Below are positions 8,796 through 18,491 of a DNA stretch of 64,000 nucleotides, piece by piece. Every line of letters starts with the position of its first letter. Position 1 is the stretch's first letter. The stretch is taken from NCBI GenBank assembly GCA_938045545.1, contig CALIBN010000008.1, forward strand, positions 42,631-106,630, given 5' to 3'. A program made the translations under genes and the position numbers. A model generated the notes under the pieces. It was given only the letters and a program-made list of their open reading frames with translations. It was not told the origin of the DNA and searched no databases. The DNA is from an uncultured archaeon (GTDB lineage: Archaea > Thermoproteota > EX4484-205 > JAAOZP01).

Positions 8796-9167
8796 TTAAA
8801 AATCTTGTTCTCGGGCAATGAAAGATATTTTCTCAATTCTTCCAGCATTCGGATTAATATTCACATTCACCACCACTTCTTTTTCTGCATAGTAAAAATA
8901 TGCTTTGAAGTATCGGCTTGTTTCATCGAAAGGGTATTTCTCCGTCATGACCAGGACTACCTGGAATTCGTATTCTATAGGTCTACTTGTAAGCCTGTTC
9001 CTACTTAATACCTGCACGATTCTCTGCCCCAGCTCGCTCGTCGCGTTAATAATCGAGACCCTTACATATGTACTTGGTAATATCCAAATATTTGACGCGT
9101 TATTCTTTAACCATGCTTCACCCATACTGTAAGTATATCCTGGATCATACGGGCTTTTTAGTTCCAA
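8796..9167 (-). CDS. Hypothetical protein next to the endoglucanase
   Basis: 123 residues, TTG start at 9167 immediately after an in-frame TAG; the next ATG is at codon 15. A strong TATA box (TATAAATATA, 9201-9210) lies about 35 bases upstream, so a near-leaderless transcript starting around 9170 fits this start and argues the gene is whole. Mixed strand-rich sequence with ISFIAREQDF at the end; no motif I know. It precedes the GH5 gene by 25 bases on the same strand and probably shares its transcript. Confidence 0.55.
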   Translation of the reverse strand: MELKSPYDPGYTYSMGEAWLKNNASNIWILPSTYVRVSIINATSELGQRIVQVLSRNRLTSRPIEYEFQVVLVMTEKYPFDETSRYFKAYFYYAEKEVVVNVNINPNAGRIEKISFIAREQDF

Positions 9168-9200
9168 CTATCGTACTTACAATAAACCCATCACCATATT

Positions 9201-9210
9201 TATAAATATA
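9201..9210 (-). promoter_or_regulatory. TATA box upstream of the 9167 start
   Basis: TATAAATATA, AT-rich in both directions, 34-43 bases before the TTG at 9167. It likely drives the hypothetical gene and the GH5 endoglucanase as one transcript. Confidence 0.5.
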
Positions 9211-9352
9211 TGTGCAAACTCTATCAGTCTTATTCCCTCCCTGAGGAATAACTGCAGCTCCCTTGACGCGTTAGAATTAGACACCAACTTATAGGTTTCT
9301 TTAAGAGTTAAGAGCATGATGCTTCAATCCCATCAACCAGCAGTTCTATTAG

Positions 9353-9556
9353 GAGAAAACAAAGCTGAGAATATTATGCGGCGAATATGATTCACGTTTA
9401 CTACCTACTCTGTACGAGTATCACGAATAGTTAAAAAAGCTGAATGTTGAACACGAATTCGTCATGGTAAAGGAAACGGGACATGATTATCGAGAAATAT
9501 TTGAGGGCTATGGGCAAGGTGTTTTCACATTCTGGACCAACCCTTTAGAGACTTGA
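9353..9556 (+). pseudogene. C-terminal remnant of an alpha/beta hydrolase (esterase-like)
   Basis: One frame with a single internal TAG (9428) reads KLRILCGEYDSRLLPTLYEY, stop, then LKKLNVEHEFVMVKETGHDY and REIFEGYGQGVFTFWTNPLE before a TGA. The LRILCGEYD loop and the ETGHDY histidine region are the usual Asp and His ends of an esterase-type alpha/beta hydrolase. The nucleophile half is missing, so this is a fragment. Confidence 0.6.
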
Positions 9557-9900
9557 GGTAATAACTTAAAGTATTGCGCGCCAAACCGAGTATTTTCAAT
9601 CCTCCGTGCAGATTGCTCTTAAGAAACCCGAATCGGTACATGACATGGTTGTCGGCGAGGACCGTATGCCTGCAAAGGTGCTCTAGCATGGACGTGAGCA
9701 AGAAGCGAAAATACAATACCTTCCCGATGCAAAACAGTGAAGCAGGTTCAGGGTAAGTGGGTCGATGAATTTCAGGCATTTGAGAAAAGATCAGATGCAC
9801 CATATATAGATGGGGGGCTGGACTAAAGAATCCCTGAACATTCACCTTAGACTCGATTAATCTAAGGCTGTTGAAGCCTTCGCGGTTTCTGAGCTAGTTG
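9557..9900. other. Gene-free stretch after the hydrolase fragment
   Basis: Open frames here are short and none reads like a protein family. The stretch is probably decayed sequence continuous with the fragment at 9353-9556. I see no repeat, RNA gene or palindrome. Confidence 0.4.
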
Positions 9901-11628
9901 TTAACCCAGTGTCCCGAAGGGAAATACGCCTGCTGAAACCCAGGCGAACAGGAGCGCGTTAAAAACTGTGCCCGTGCCTATGGATGAGGTAAGCCGGTGA
10001 AACCACCATGAGCAAGCTGTTGAGATGATGAACAGTACTGTTATGAGTGGAAGGAACTCTATCAGGAAGCCGAGGAAAGAGGTGAGCGGCTTAAATTCGA
10101 ACAGGAACATCGGGATGTACTGTATTCCCATTACGAGAATGTAGGGTGTAATCTTGATCCCGATGGTTCTACCCATCTCTAAGGCTTCCGGGAGAAACCC
10201 GTTTTTCCCACCTCCCCTACGCAGAACATGGAGGTAAATTCCTTCTACGTAAAAGAAGACTAGGAAGAACGGTATGAAGGTCAGAAACAGGGTGATTCTC
10301 GCCGGAATTCTGAGAACTTTGAAAATAGGCACGAAAATCCAGAGGTTCACGCCTAAAAATAGATCTATAAGGTAAACAATGATATACAGCATGAGGAACA
10401 GGCTTATCGCGACACAGGTCTCCCTCCATGTGAAGGATTCAGATGCCAGTCTCCTAATTCTCAGCCTAACACCTGAGAACCTAGGCATGACGAGCAGGAT
10501 GAGGAAAACACCGGCTATAGCAACCATGAGCAGCCACCAGGCGATAGACGAGCCGAATAAAACCGGTGGGAAGGATAGGCTGAAGCCCAGTATGAATGTT
10601 GGTAGGAGCAGCACTATGCTCAGGGCCCCCCAAATAACCATAATCTTCCAGTCCTTAAGAGAACCATGCTTCATACTACTCTTATTCGAAGGCTTGCGCA
10701 GCAAGATTAGCAGGGAAACCGGGAATGTTAAACCCACCAGTGAGAAAACGCTCAGGAGCATCATTGTTTCACGGTAGGGGTATGTTAAGCCTTCTTCCAG
10801 CCGCCTGATTTGGCTGGTTTCGCCAGGCCTGAGAGCGCTGCCCATCCAGACGACTGTTTCGGAAACAATGGTCGGGTCAAGGGGTTCAAGCAGATGAGTT
10901 GTAGCCGGTGCTACTAGTTTCCTCGCAGTCCCAGAGTTGAAATCGCCGTATAGTCTTCCAGGAGAAACCTCCTGAACCCCGAAAACCGGGGGTAGCCATT
11001 CCTCAGTAACTTGGTCAAGGTTGAAAAGCACGTCCTCCCTACCTATGGCTACCAGCAGGTTCTTTGGGAAAGTAGTGTTGAGAACCCCGTATTCCAACGG
11101 GCTGGAAGCCATTCCGCCTAAGCCTCCCGCTATGAGCACGGTTGCTTTAACCCGCCGGTGTGCGGCGGCAGCAGCCCTGACCGCCCCAGCCCCCAAGCTG
11201 TGCCCAACTAGGCCGAGTGAAGAAGCGTTAACATACGGCAGCGTTTCAACGTATCTTAAGGCTGCAAGAGCACCGAGGCTGGGATCCTTAGTTGCGCCGA
11301 GCCGCCCGCCGGAATCACCATGACCCACAACGTCTATCGATAAAGCGACGAAACCCCTTCTAGCGAGCTCCAAAGCTATGCTGCTCATGGATTCTTTAGC
11401 ACTACTAATACCGTGCACAAGGACTACGGCCGGCAAAGGGTTTTCCTCAGCGGCTTCACGCGGACGATACAGTACCCCGCTTATGTAATGTTCGCCGTCC
11501 GGTATTTTAACGGTTTTTACTTCAAGCCTTCCAAAGTCATTGTTTATGATGAACGCGGCAGCTGTTCCAGTAAGGAAAACAACGGCTAAAGCAATCAACG
11601 CCAAACAGCCTGTTCTTGCTGGTCCCAT
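9901..11628 (-). CDS. Alpha/beta hydrolase fused to a polytopic membrane domain
   Basis: 575 residues. An N-terminal signal anchor (LALIALAVVFLTGTAAAF) is followed by a serine hydrolase domain, residues about 45-280: PAVVLVHGISSAKESM (oxyanion region), SIDVVGHGDSGG, GLVGHSLGAGAVRAAA (nucleophile elbow GHSLG), VAIGREDVLF and a late ATTHLLEP histidine. Residues about 290-575 hold seven or eight hydrophobic helices. The hydrolase would face outside with a membrane domain of unknown role. A TATA element (GATATATAGG, about 11650-11660) sits about 25 bases before the ATG. Confidence 0.8.
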   Translation of the reverse strand: MGPARTGCLALIALAVVFLTGTAAAFIINNDFGRLEVKTVKIPDGEHYISGVLYRPREAAEENPLPAVVLVHGISSAKESMSSIALELARRGFVALSIDVVGHGDSGGRLGATKDPSLGALAALRYVETLPYVNASSLGLVGHSLGAGAVRAAAAAHRRVKATVLIAGGLGGMASSPLEYGVLNTTFPKNLLVAIGREDVLFNLDQVTEEWLPPVFGVQEVSPGRLYGDFNSGTARKLVAPATTHLLEPLDPTIVSETVVWMGSALRPGETSQIRRLEEGLTYPYRETMMLLSVFSLVGLTFPVSLLILLRKPSNKSSMKHGSLKDWKIMVIWGALSIVLLLPTFILGFSLSFPPVLFGSSIAWWLLMVAIAGVFLILLVMPRFSGVRLRIRRLASESFTWRETCVAISLFLMLYIIVYLIDLFLGVNLWIFVPIFKVLRIPARITLFLTFIPFFLVFFYVEGIYLHVLRRGGGKNGFLPEALEMGRTIGIKITPYILVMGIQYIPMFLFEFKPLTSFLGFLIEFLPLITVLFIISTACSWWFHRLTSSIGTGTVFNALLFAWVSAGVFPFGTLG

Positions 11629-12371
11629 GCGTATTCGTGTTTCCCCTTAAGCCTATATATCTGTTTTCTCCACACCCCAAGTATTGTTCAACTTTTCATG
11701 GGTGCATCAAACCATTTCTGCTTAAGACTGATTTCGCCTTTTTGCCTATGTTCTCCATACTTAAATCCTTATATGTATTATCGGGGGCAGAATTAGAAGT
11801 AAGGGTGTAGAAAGAAGGTCGGTCGAAAGGAAATTAAAAGCTTCTTTTAATGGTACCAGTGCTTTCGAGCAAAAGAACTGCCGGCTGAGTAAGAGATGGA
11901 ACGGATGTGACGGCACCGGTAAATTTAAACTAATAGTTGGAGAAGCCTCCAGGGGGAATACAGGCTTTACAAGACTATCTGAAATCTAAAGGTTACGGCA
12001 TGCGGGTTGACAATAGTGGATGATAGCGGTGAACCTTGAGCGGTTAAAGAGGGTGGAAACCGCTTACCTGCATGAGTGTTCAGCAAAACCAGTACTGCTA
12101 GAGCAGGCGTGCTTGATATAAAGGACTCATGATCCTTTCTATTTCGCGAAAGAACATTACAGGGATAGAGGGCAGCTGGGTGAAGACGCTGTAGTTTCCA
12201 GACAAAGAACATTTGCAGGATGGGTTGTACGTCTTCCTTTCACACTGCTCTGGCCGCGTGCGGGTTACCTACACAGAATATGTGAAACCTTAACCATAAT
12301 GGAATCAGGGGAAAGCATGAATAAATGTTTTGCAAGATAAAAATATTTGTTCTCTAAAGGGTTTCATTCCG
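11629..12371. other. Region of decayed coding sequence, not identified
   Basis: No intact gene. Around 11945-12030 the plus strand reads EKPPGGIQALQDYLKSKGYG then stops, which resembles the conserved 'PGGI.AL.DY...KG' segment of GH27/GH36 glycosidases, and a later frame near 12125 reads PFYFAKEHYRDRGQLGEDAV. The pieces are too short and too broken to name. Bases 11629-11700 are the promoter of the hydrolase gene on the other strand. Confidence 0.3.
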
Positions 12372-12855
12372 TCAGCCCTCCGGCGTCCTTGTTTTTCTTT
12401 CAACGGCTGTTTTAGCTAGAGTCTCTCCAAGCCTCTTCAACTCAGACAAGTCCTTTTCAAAAGGAGCCCCATCTCCCTAAGACCCCAGACAACGCCTCCA
12501 GTAGCCTTCTCCATTTTGAAAAGCTGGGAAAATCCTCTTTGTGCTCAGCAGCGCTGAGTCGCTTGAACTACCTGCGCATGTGAATGCTGCCGCCGGTTTC
12601 CCCGCGATCTTCTCCCTTACGCTTCAGGCTCTGTCGAAGAAATCCTTCAACAATCCCGCCATGTAGCCGAAATAGTTGGGTGAGCCGAATGCTACAGCGT
12701 CGCACGATATAGGGTCTTCAACAGTAGCGTAGTCTACGCGTTCCAGCTCAGCGGTGGCTCCTTCAACCTTCTCCACGCCCTGGGCAACCGCCTTAGCTAA
12801 GGCTTAAACGTTCTCTTCTCGAGAATAGTAAAGTATTAAAACTCTAACCTGTTCC
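12372..12855 (-). pseudogene. Decayed flavodoxin/NADPH-dependent FMN reductase
   Basis: Reading the minus strand from about 12855: VRVLILYYSREENV, TAA, ALAKAVAQGVEKVEGATAEL, then PISCDAVAFGSPNYFGYMAG and LLKDFFDRA, TGA, VREKIAGKPAAAFTCAGSS, a frame change giving LFKMEKATGGVVWGLREMG, and back to PFEKDLSELKRLGETLAKTA before the stop. This is the WrbA/flavodoxin-like fold with its FMN phosphate loop (YYSREEN) and FGSPNYFG motif. Two in-frame stops and two frameshifts make it non-functional. Confidence 0.85.
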
Positions 12856-12981
12856 CAAGCCTCCTGCTGTTAACCCTCCCCTAATAAAAATATTTTACTG
12901 TGAAAGCGTCTATGCTGAACTTTTGGATTGCCAGAACTATGGAAATAAAGGTTAAAAAGGCGGCTGAAGAAGTTTTTTATC

Positions 12982-14154
12982 ATGGAAAACTTCCAGTTTC
13001 AATGTCCCACTAGAATCGTTTTCGGCAGGGGTGTTGAAAACCTGGTTGGGGAAGAGGTGAAGAAATACAGCGATAAGGTTCTTTTCCACTATGGTGGTGG
13101 AAGCATAAAGAGAATAGGTCTCTACGACAGGGTTGTCGAATCCTTGAAGAGTGCAGGCGTCAGGTTTATCGAGCTTCCGGGTGTTAAGCCTAATCCCCGT
13201 TTAAGCCTTGTTAGAAAGGGAATAGAGGTCTGCAGGAGTAGTGGTGTAGACTTCATACTGGCGGTTGGGGGCGGGAGCGTCATAGACTCTGCTAAAGCCA
13301 TAAGCGTGGGCGTCCCGTATAAGGGTGACGTGTGGGATTTCTACGTTGACAGGGCTGAGCCAGCGGAGGCTTTGCCCGTCGGGGTGGTTTTAACTATACC
13401 GGGGGCGGGTAGCGAGGCGAGCAGCAGCTCCGTTATTACGAACGAGGAGGATTGGCGTAAGCTTTCACTAACAACCGAGCTCTTACGCCCCAGGTTCGCG
13501 TTGATGAATCCTGAGGTTACTTTTTCAGTGCCACCCTACCATACTGCTTGCGGAGCAGCCGACATAATGTCTCACGTCATGGAGCGGTACTTCACCAATG
13601 TGCGGCATGCTGATCTGACGGATAGGCTTTGTGAAGCTACTTTAAAAACAATGATCAGGAATGTTCCAATCGCCTTAAGGGAGCCTGAGAACTATGATGC
13701 TCGGGCTGAAATAATGTGGGCCAGCACTGTTGCGCACAACGATCTTCTTGGAACAGGCCGGATAGGGGATTGGGCTACGCACGTAATAGAGCATGAGCTC
13801 AGCGGCCTATACGACGTGCCGCACGGCGCTGGGCTGGCAGTATTGTTTCCAAGCTGGATGAGACACGTGTATAAGCATCGCGTAGACATATTCGTGCAGT
13901 TCGCCGTTAGAGTCTGGGGTGTTGAGCCTGATTTCCAGGATCCTGAGAAAACAGCTCTTGAAGGCATAGAGATGCTGAAATCTTTCTTCAAGCGGATAGG
14001 GCTTCCGACGACGCTCAGGGAACTGGGTGTTCCTGAAGACAGGTTGGAGGAGATGGCGCTCCGGTGCACCGACTCAGGCCGCTCTAAAATAGGAAGCTTC
14101 GTAAAGCTGGGTAGGGAGGATGTCCTGAGTATTCTGAGAAACGCCAGAGGATAA
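12982..14154 (+). CDS. Iron-containing (group III) alcohol dehydrogenase
   Basis: 390 residues, typical for the family. N-terminal FQCPTRIVFGRGVEN, nucleotide loop LAVGGGSVIDSAKAIS, and metal ligands from the conserved set: CGAADIMSHVMERY (Asp and His) and VIEHELSGLYDVPHGAGLAVLFPSW (two more His). This resembles the butanol dehydrogenase/YqhD branch, which uses NAD(P)H to reduce aldehydes. Its promoter (GGTTAAAAAGG, near 12955) gives a short leader. It converges on the Gfo/Idh gene with a 5-base gap. Confidence 0.9.
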   Translation: MENFQFQCPTRIVFGRGVENLVGEEVKKYSDKVLFHYGGGSIKRIGLYDRVVESLKSAGVRFIELPGVKPNPRLSLVRKGIEVCRSSGVDFILAVGGGSVIDSAKAISVGVPYKGDVWDFYVDRAEPAEALPVGVVLTIPGAGSEASSSSVITNEEDWRKLSLTTELLRPRFALMNPEVTFSVPPYHTACGAADIMSHVMERYFTNVRHADLTDRLCEATLKTMIRNVPIALREPENYDARAEIMWASTVAHNDLLGTGRIGDWATHVIEHELSGLYDVPHGAGLAVLFPSWMRHVYKHRVDIFVQFAVRVWGVEPDFQDPEKTALEGIEMLKSFFKRIGLPTTLRELGVPEDRLEEMALRCTDSGRSKIGSFVKLGREDVLSILRNARG

Positions 14155-14159
14155 TTCGA

Positions 14160-15374
14160 CTAACGTTTCCTCTTTAAGAGCCCGTTCGCCCTGTCGATTG
14201 GATCCTGGTACTTTGAAATCCTCCCGTTGAGAACATCCTTATACCTTACGGCTGCACGTAGCTTAGCCGACTCATATATGGCTTCGGCTATTGCCTTGGC
14301 CCTCATCCCGTCTTCGCCGTCAACCTCAGGCCTCCTCCTTTTCTGAACGGCTTCGAGAAAATCGTAGCACTCTAAAGTAATCCCGTCGGTAAAACCATGT
14401 GGAAAAAGCCTGTTCCTACCCTCCTCGCCTATACTCCTAAGGAATTCTTCTCGAAGCTCAGGCATGGTGCGCTGTGATCCATCTTTTAGAATGAGCACCG
14501 CATTATCGAAGGGACCGTGGAAGACATCGCCCGAGTCTAGGAGACACCCCTCAGACCCATAGTAAACAACCTTCGTGAAAGAATGGCCCGGCGCGGCCAT
14601 CGTCCAGCTCCATGTTCCGACGAGACCGTTTTCAAAGCTTATTAGCGCAACCCAGCTGTCCTCCACTTCGCTGTAAACGGTTTCCCCATTCTTATCATGA
14701 GGCCATTTTTCAAACTGTCCTACGAAAGCGTAAACCCTATCGACCTCTCCGAAGAAGTACCTCATCGAATCGCAGAAATGTGCCCCACTATCCAGAACCA
14801 GGCCTCCCCCGCTCAGGTTCTTCTCAATCCTCCAATGCCACCTCCTAGGCTTCAACGGGTCGTTCCAGGAAGCGTGGATCGCGTAGAACATTCTTGGCTT
14901 GCCGATCAGCTTAGCCTCGTTAATCAGCCAGTGCATAGTCCTCTGGTTCACACCGCGGCGTATGTTCTCCGCAGTCGCAACAATCCTACCGTGTTTCTTC
15001 CCTGCAGCTATTATCATCTTGCTAGCCCTCAGCGTCACCCCTAGAGGTTTCTCAACCATAATGTCCGCCCCAGACCTGATGCATTCCAAAGCAACCCTAT
15101 GGTGTTCAGAATGCGGTGTACATATGTCGACTGCCCCAGGCTTAGCCTTCCCCAGCATTTCCCTAATGTCTAGGAAAACAGGGGGCCTGTAGCCCAGCAG
15201 TTTCTCAGCCTCATCTGCAAAGGCTTCAGCAGACTCTTTCGAGACATCGTTTAAGGCGACAAGCCTGAGTTTCCCTGGTTCTTTCTCGTTGATCCTCGCA
15301 TAAGCCGTAAGGTGTGCACGGGCTATTCCTCCGCAACCAGCTATTGCGAGTTTAACCTTCCTGCTTTCTCCCAT
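14160..15374 (-). CDS. Gfo/Idh/MocA-family oxidoreductase
   Basis: 404 residues. Rossmann loop LAIAGCGGIARAHL, VDICTPHSEHHRVALECI and IMVEKPLGVTLRASK (EKP motif), then a sugar-binding domain with GGGLVLDSGAHFCDSMRYFF. It is clearly a different paralogue from the gene at 2893 (longer, different C-terminal domain). TATA-like TGTTTTTAAGAC near 15400 supports the ATG at 15374. Substrate unknown. Confidence 0.87.
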   Translation of the reverse strand: MGESRKVKLAIAGCGGIARAHLTAYARINEKEPGKLRLVALNDVSKESAEAFADEAEKLLGYRPPVFLDIREMLGKAKPGAVDICTPHSEHHRVALECIRSGADIMVEKPLGVTLRASKMIIAAGKKHGRIVATAENIRRGVNQRTMHWLINEAKLIGKPRMFYAIHASWNDPLKPRRWHWRIEKNLSGGGLVLDSGAHFCDSMRYFFGEVDRVYAFVGQFEKWPHDKNGETVYSEVEDSWVALISFENGLVGTWSWTMAAPGHSFTKVVYYGSEGCLLDSGDVFHGPFDNAVLILKDGSQRTMPELREEFLRSIGEEGRNRLFPHGFTDGITLECYDFLEAVQKRRRPEVDGEDGMRAKAIAEAIYESAKLRAAVRYKDVLNGRISKYQDPIDRANGLLKRKR

Positions 15375-15640
15375 GGGTCCTTGTGTTAAACGCGTCTTAA
15401 AAACATATTCATTTTTCCTTATTGTTTAAGAAATTCCCTTTAGTTTGATGATGCTGGAGTGTTTAAGCCGTTTTAACAAGCGCTAAGAGATCATTAGAGC
15501 CTTTGAAGAGTCTAGTTTCCCATGGTTTTCCTAGGCTTAGGTTTATCGCACCCGCTGTGCCCATAGGAGCCAGCCACCAGAAGTCCCGTTTAAAAAGGTT
15601 TTCTAAACAGCCGTAACCTTAATATTCTCCCTTTTAGCGG

Positions 15641-16075
15641 ATGGGGATACTGAAAGTAAGGTCTAGAGAAAAAATGGACACGATAGTGTTTAGAGAGGTC
15701 GATTCGCTCGGCAGATATTATGAGGAGGCTCTTAAGAATGTTGAAACCAGTAAAAACGTTAAGACCGGTGGGGCTCTCGTCACCTTCCCAGATAAAGAGC
15801 GGAAGGTTTGCGAGCTTTCAGCAACCTACCTGGTGAAGCTGGGCAGGTTTTCAAAGGAGCAGAGAGTGGTGGTTACTCTAACGTTCAATAGGGATGCTAG
15901 TGGGGTTTACGTGGCGAAAATCGATGACTCCGTTTTCCACGTGGTTCAGGAGGAAAAGGGGGGTCTGAAAGAGGTTTGGAGTGGAAGGCTTGCGGAAGCA
16001 ATGGATAAGCTGGGGGACGTGGCTAGGATTCATGTAAACGTAATGTCCAATCTCTCCCGTAAGTCTTCATCCTGA
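15641..16075 (+). CDS. Hypothetical protein, 144 residues
   Basis: No family recognised. Soluble, alpha/beta in character, rich in valine strands (QRVVVTLTFNRDASGVYVAK, AKIDDSVFHVVQE) with a helical end. TATA-like CCTTAATATT at 15618-15627 directly before the ATG at 15641 suggests a leaderless message. Convergent with the DUF1893 gene. Confidence 0.6.
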   Translation: MGILKVRSREKMDTIVFREVDSLGRYYEEALKNVETSKNVKTGGALVTFPDKERKVCELSATYLVKLGRFSKEQRVVVTLTFNRDASGVYVAKIDDSVFHVVQEEKGGLKEVWSGRLAEAMDKLGDVARIHVNVMSNLSRKSSS

Positions 16076-16169
16076 TTGAAACATTAATTTGCAGCATGCA
16101 GTAGGCCAGCCTCCTCGTTTAGACTTGGAGAGGCCTATCGTTTTTTGATTTAACGCTAGTGCGAAGCGT

Positions 16170-16592
16170 CTATGAAAACCTGTCTTTAAGAGACACTATT
16201 TTCCTAAAAAGTTCTTCCTCACCATGGCAGTCGGCGGTAAGCTTTTCAAACGGGCAAACGTCATTCCTTTTTCTGTTCAGGATTTCAGGGACCAGTTCTT
16301 CATATTCAACCCTTACGTCTTTCTCTCTCAAAGCTTCTAAACCTTTCCTACTTACTACTTCAGCATATACTTCAGCAATATTGGCATACAGGCAGAGCAT
16401 CGCCGCTGCCCTGCCAACGACCCTGTCGGCCACAGCCGCCCCGGATAGTTCCGAACCATAGTTTTCAATGGCTTCAACAAGCCCTATGACACCGTACTTC
16501 CTAGTAGCGTGAAAAAGCGTTCCGGGTTTAACTATAACTAGGCTAAAACCATGGTCTTTCAGCATTCTCCTAGCTGTCTCTAGACCCTTCAT
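16170..16592 (-). CDS. DUF1893 family protein
   Basis: 140 residues. The family pattern is clear: GTLFHATRKYGVIGLVEAIE, then GAAVADRVVGRAAAMLCLYA, EVYAEVVSRKGLEALR, VEYEELVPEILNRKRNDVCP. DUF1893 (structure known from Thermotoga TM1506) has a cytidine-deaminase-like fold, but the biochemical role is not established. Divergent from the aldo/keto reductase gene. Confidence 0.85.
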   Translation of the reverse strand: MKGLETARRMLKDHGFSLVIVKPGTLFHATRKYGVIGLVEAIENYGSELSGAAVADRVVGRAAAMLCLYANIAEVYAEVVSRKGLEALREKDVRVEYEELVPEILNRKRNDVCPFEKLTADCHGEEELFRKIVSLKDRFS

Positions 16593-16697
16593 TTTTTCAA
16601 GTCGTATTGTTTTGTTTCAGTCTCGGTGCGATATAAGGCTGTTGTTCAACTTGTGGCCTCATGGTCGGAAAACGGTTCCAAAACGTTCTAAACAAAA

Positions 16698-16705
16698 TTT
16701 ATAAG
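16698..16705 (+). promoter_or_regulatory. TATA box deciding the aldo/keto reductase start
   Basis: TTTATAAG, 25-32 bases before the ATG at 16730. It falls inside the longer open frame that begins at 16661, so the first 23 codons of that frame are probably not translated. Confidence 0.6.
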
Positions 16706-16729
16706 GTTTACCCCTCTATCCGTGAAGGC

Positions 16730-17866
16730 ATGAAGTATAGGCGGTTTGGGAAGCTGAACTTGCAGGTGTCTGCGCTCGGCTTCGGATGCATGAGGCTCCC
16801 GGTAATAGGCAACGACCATTCTAAGGTTGATGAGCCTGAGGCCATCAGGATGATAAGGTACGCCATAGACCATGGCGTCAACTACGTGGATACTGCTTAC
16901 CCTTATCACGGTGGGAATGGTGAGATCGTTGTTGGAAAGGCTTTAAGAGACGGCTACAGGGAGCGGGTTAGGCTGGCAACCAAGATGCCCATCTGGAACA
17001 TTAATTCTAGGGAGGATATGGATAGGATTTTTGAGGAGCAGCTTAAGAAGCTTCAGACAGAATACGTGGATTTCTACCTTCTTCACGCGCTGAATAAAAA
17101 CAGCTGGCTTAAGATTAAAAACCTGAATGTTTTCGACTGGGCTGAAAGGGTTGTTTCCGAGGATAGGATAAAGTATTTAGGTTTCAGCTTCCACGACGAC
17201 TATGAGGTTTTCAAGGAGATTATAGACGCGTATGACAAGTGGGCCCTCTGCCAAATACAGTATAACTATGAGAATGAAGAGGATCAAGCCGGGACAAGAG
17301 GGTTGAAATACGCTGCTGGGAAAGGGCTTGCCGTGGTTATAATGGAGCCTCTTTTAGGAGGGGCTTTAGCCAACCCGCCTCCGGCTGTGAAGCAGATCTG
17401 GGATGAGGCTGGTAAGGATCCTGTGGAAATGGCCCTACAATGGCTTTGGAACAAGCCTGAAGTCTCAGTGGTCCTAAGCGGCATGAGCACGATGGAGCAG
17501 GTTAAGCGAAACATTGAGTTCGCCTCAAGATCGGGTGTTGGGCTGCTTACTGAGGAGGATCTTAAGCTTATAGCTAGGGTTCACGTTAAGTATAAGGAGC
17601 TCCGCCCAATTCCATGCACGAAATGCGGCTACTGCATGCCGTGCCCGAACGGTGTGGATATACCTTGGAACTTTGAGGTTTACAATAATGGTGTCGCCTA
17701 TAACTCGATTGGCTCAGCCAGATGGACGTACAATAATATCCCTGCTGAGAAGCGGGCGAGCGCATGCGTTGGCTGCAGGAGCTGCGAGGAGAAATGCCCT
17801 CAGAGGATTCCGATCAGCGAATGGATGCAGAGGATCGATAAGGAATTAAGATTCCAGCCGCCTTGA
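16730..17866 (+). CDS. Aldo/keto reductase with C-terminal 4Fe-4S ferredoxin domain
   Basis: 378 residues from MKYRRFGKLNL. AKR barrel: LGFGCMRLP, VNYVDTAYPYHGGNGE (Asp and Tyr of the tetrad), LATKMP (Lys), FYLLHALN (His). After about residue 290 a ferredoxin-like module has two cysteine clusters, CTKCGYCMPCPNGV and CVGCRSCEEKCPQRI, each ending in the CP of a 4Fe-4S binding motif. These fused enzymes may take electrons from ferredoxin rather than only NADPH; the substrate is unknown. Confidence 0.9.
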   Translation: MKYRRFGKLNLQVSALGFGCMRLPVIGNDHSKVDEPEAIRMIRYAIDHGVNYVDTAYPYHGGNGEIVVGKALRDGYRERVRLATKMPIWNINSREDMDRIFEEQLKKLQTEYVDFYLLHALNKNSWLKIKNLNVFDWAERVVSEDRIKYLGFSFHDDYEVFKEIIDAYDKWALCQIQYNYENEEDQAGTRGLKYAAGKGLAVVIMEPLLGGALANPPPAVKQIWDEAGKDPVEMALQWLWNKPEVSVVLSGMSTMEQVKRNIEFASRSGVGLLTEEDLKLIARVHVKYKELRPIPCTKCGYCMPCPNGVDIPWNFEVYNNGVAYNSIGSARWTYNNIPAEKRASACVGCRSCEEKCPQRIPISEWMQRIDKELRFQPP

Positions 17867-18491
17867 ACATGACGCTTTAAAACTCTAAACCGGGGGGCCG
17901 GGTGCAGTTTATATCTTGCACAGGATTTTCTACTGCGATATGTTTATGGGTGAGGCGGCGCTTTGGGTCCCGAGGTTCTGAGAAAACTACTGGTTTTCTT
18001 ATACTTCTTCAAATAGCGTTCGTGAAAAAGGGTGTTGCAGTCAGGATGCTTGAAACATTTGTCGTTAGGGATGATGATGGAAACATCATTAGGGTTGAGC
18101 ACGCGCTAGCATCCTGAGTATGGGTGCAGAAACTCATGCTTAACAGCACAGCCCCATTGGTTTACATGTCTGTGAACATTGATTCTTAGCATACACCGCC
18201 TTCGAAGGATTGAAAATATCTCCCTACCCGGGATCCTGGAGCGGCTTCAAGGCCTGAAGGGTCTTAGGAGTGACGTACGATATTTTCGTTAAACTTGTTT
18301 GAAAGGGTAAGAGGGTTTCGCTCAAAGTGAATGGTAAACATGTTCACAGCGACGTAGTTCCGCTTCCAACCGAAGATGCGACGAGCATGGAAGTATGGGT
18401 CGCGCTCGAGGACAATAGTTCTGCTTACTCGGAGCCCAGTCTGTTCCAGCAAAGTTTAAATTAAAATTTAAATGGTTCAAACCTGTAAAAG
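17867..18491 (+). other. Gap with a likely decayed coding remnant and the DHS promoter
   Basis: From about 18275 the plus strand reads TYDIFVKLV, stop, KGKRVSLKVNGKHVHSDVVP and EVWVALEDNSSAYSEPSLFQ, strand-rich sequence that looks like the C-terminal beta domain of a surface or carbohydrate-active enzyme. A frame at 17902-18117 (71 codons) ends VKKGVAVRMLETFVVRDDDG but is not recognisable. At 18464-18474 AATTTAAATGG is a TATA-like element for the deoxyhypusine synthase gene. Confidence 0.35.

Noticed and set aside
9525..9845. 106-codon minus-strand frame
   Set aside because: Sequence does not look like a protein family, composition is odd and it lies in a decayed region.
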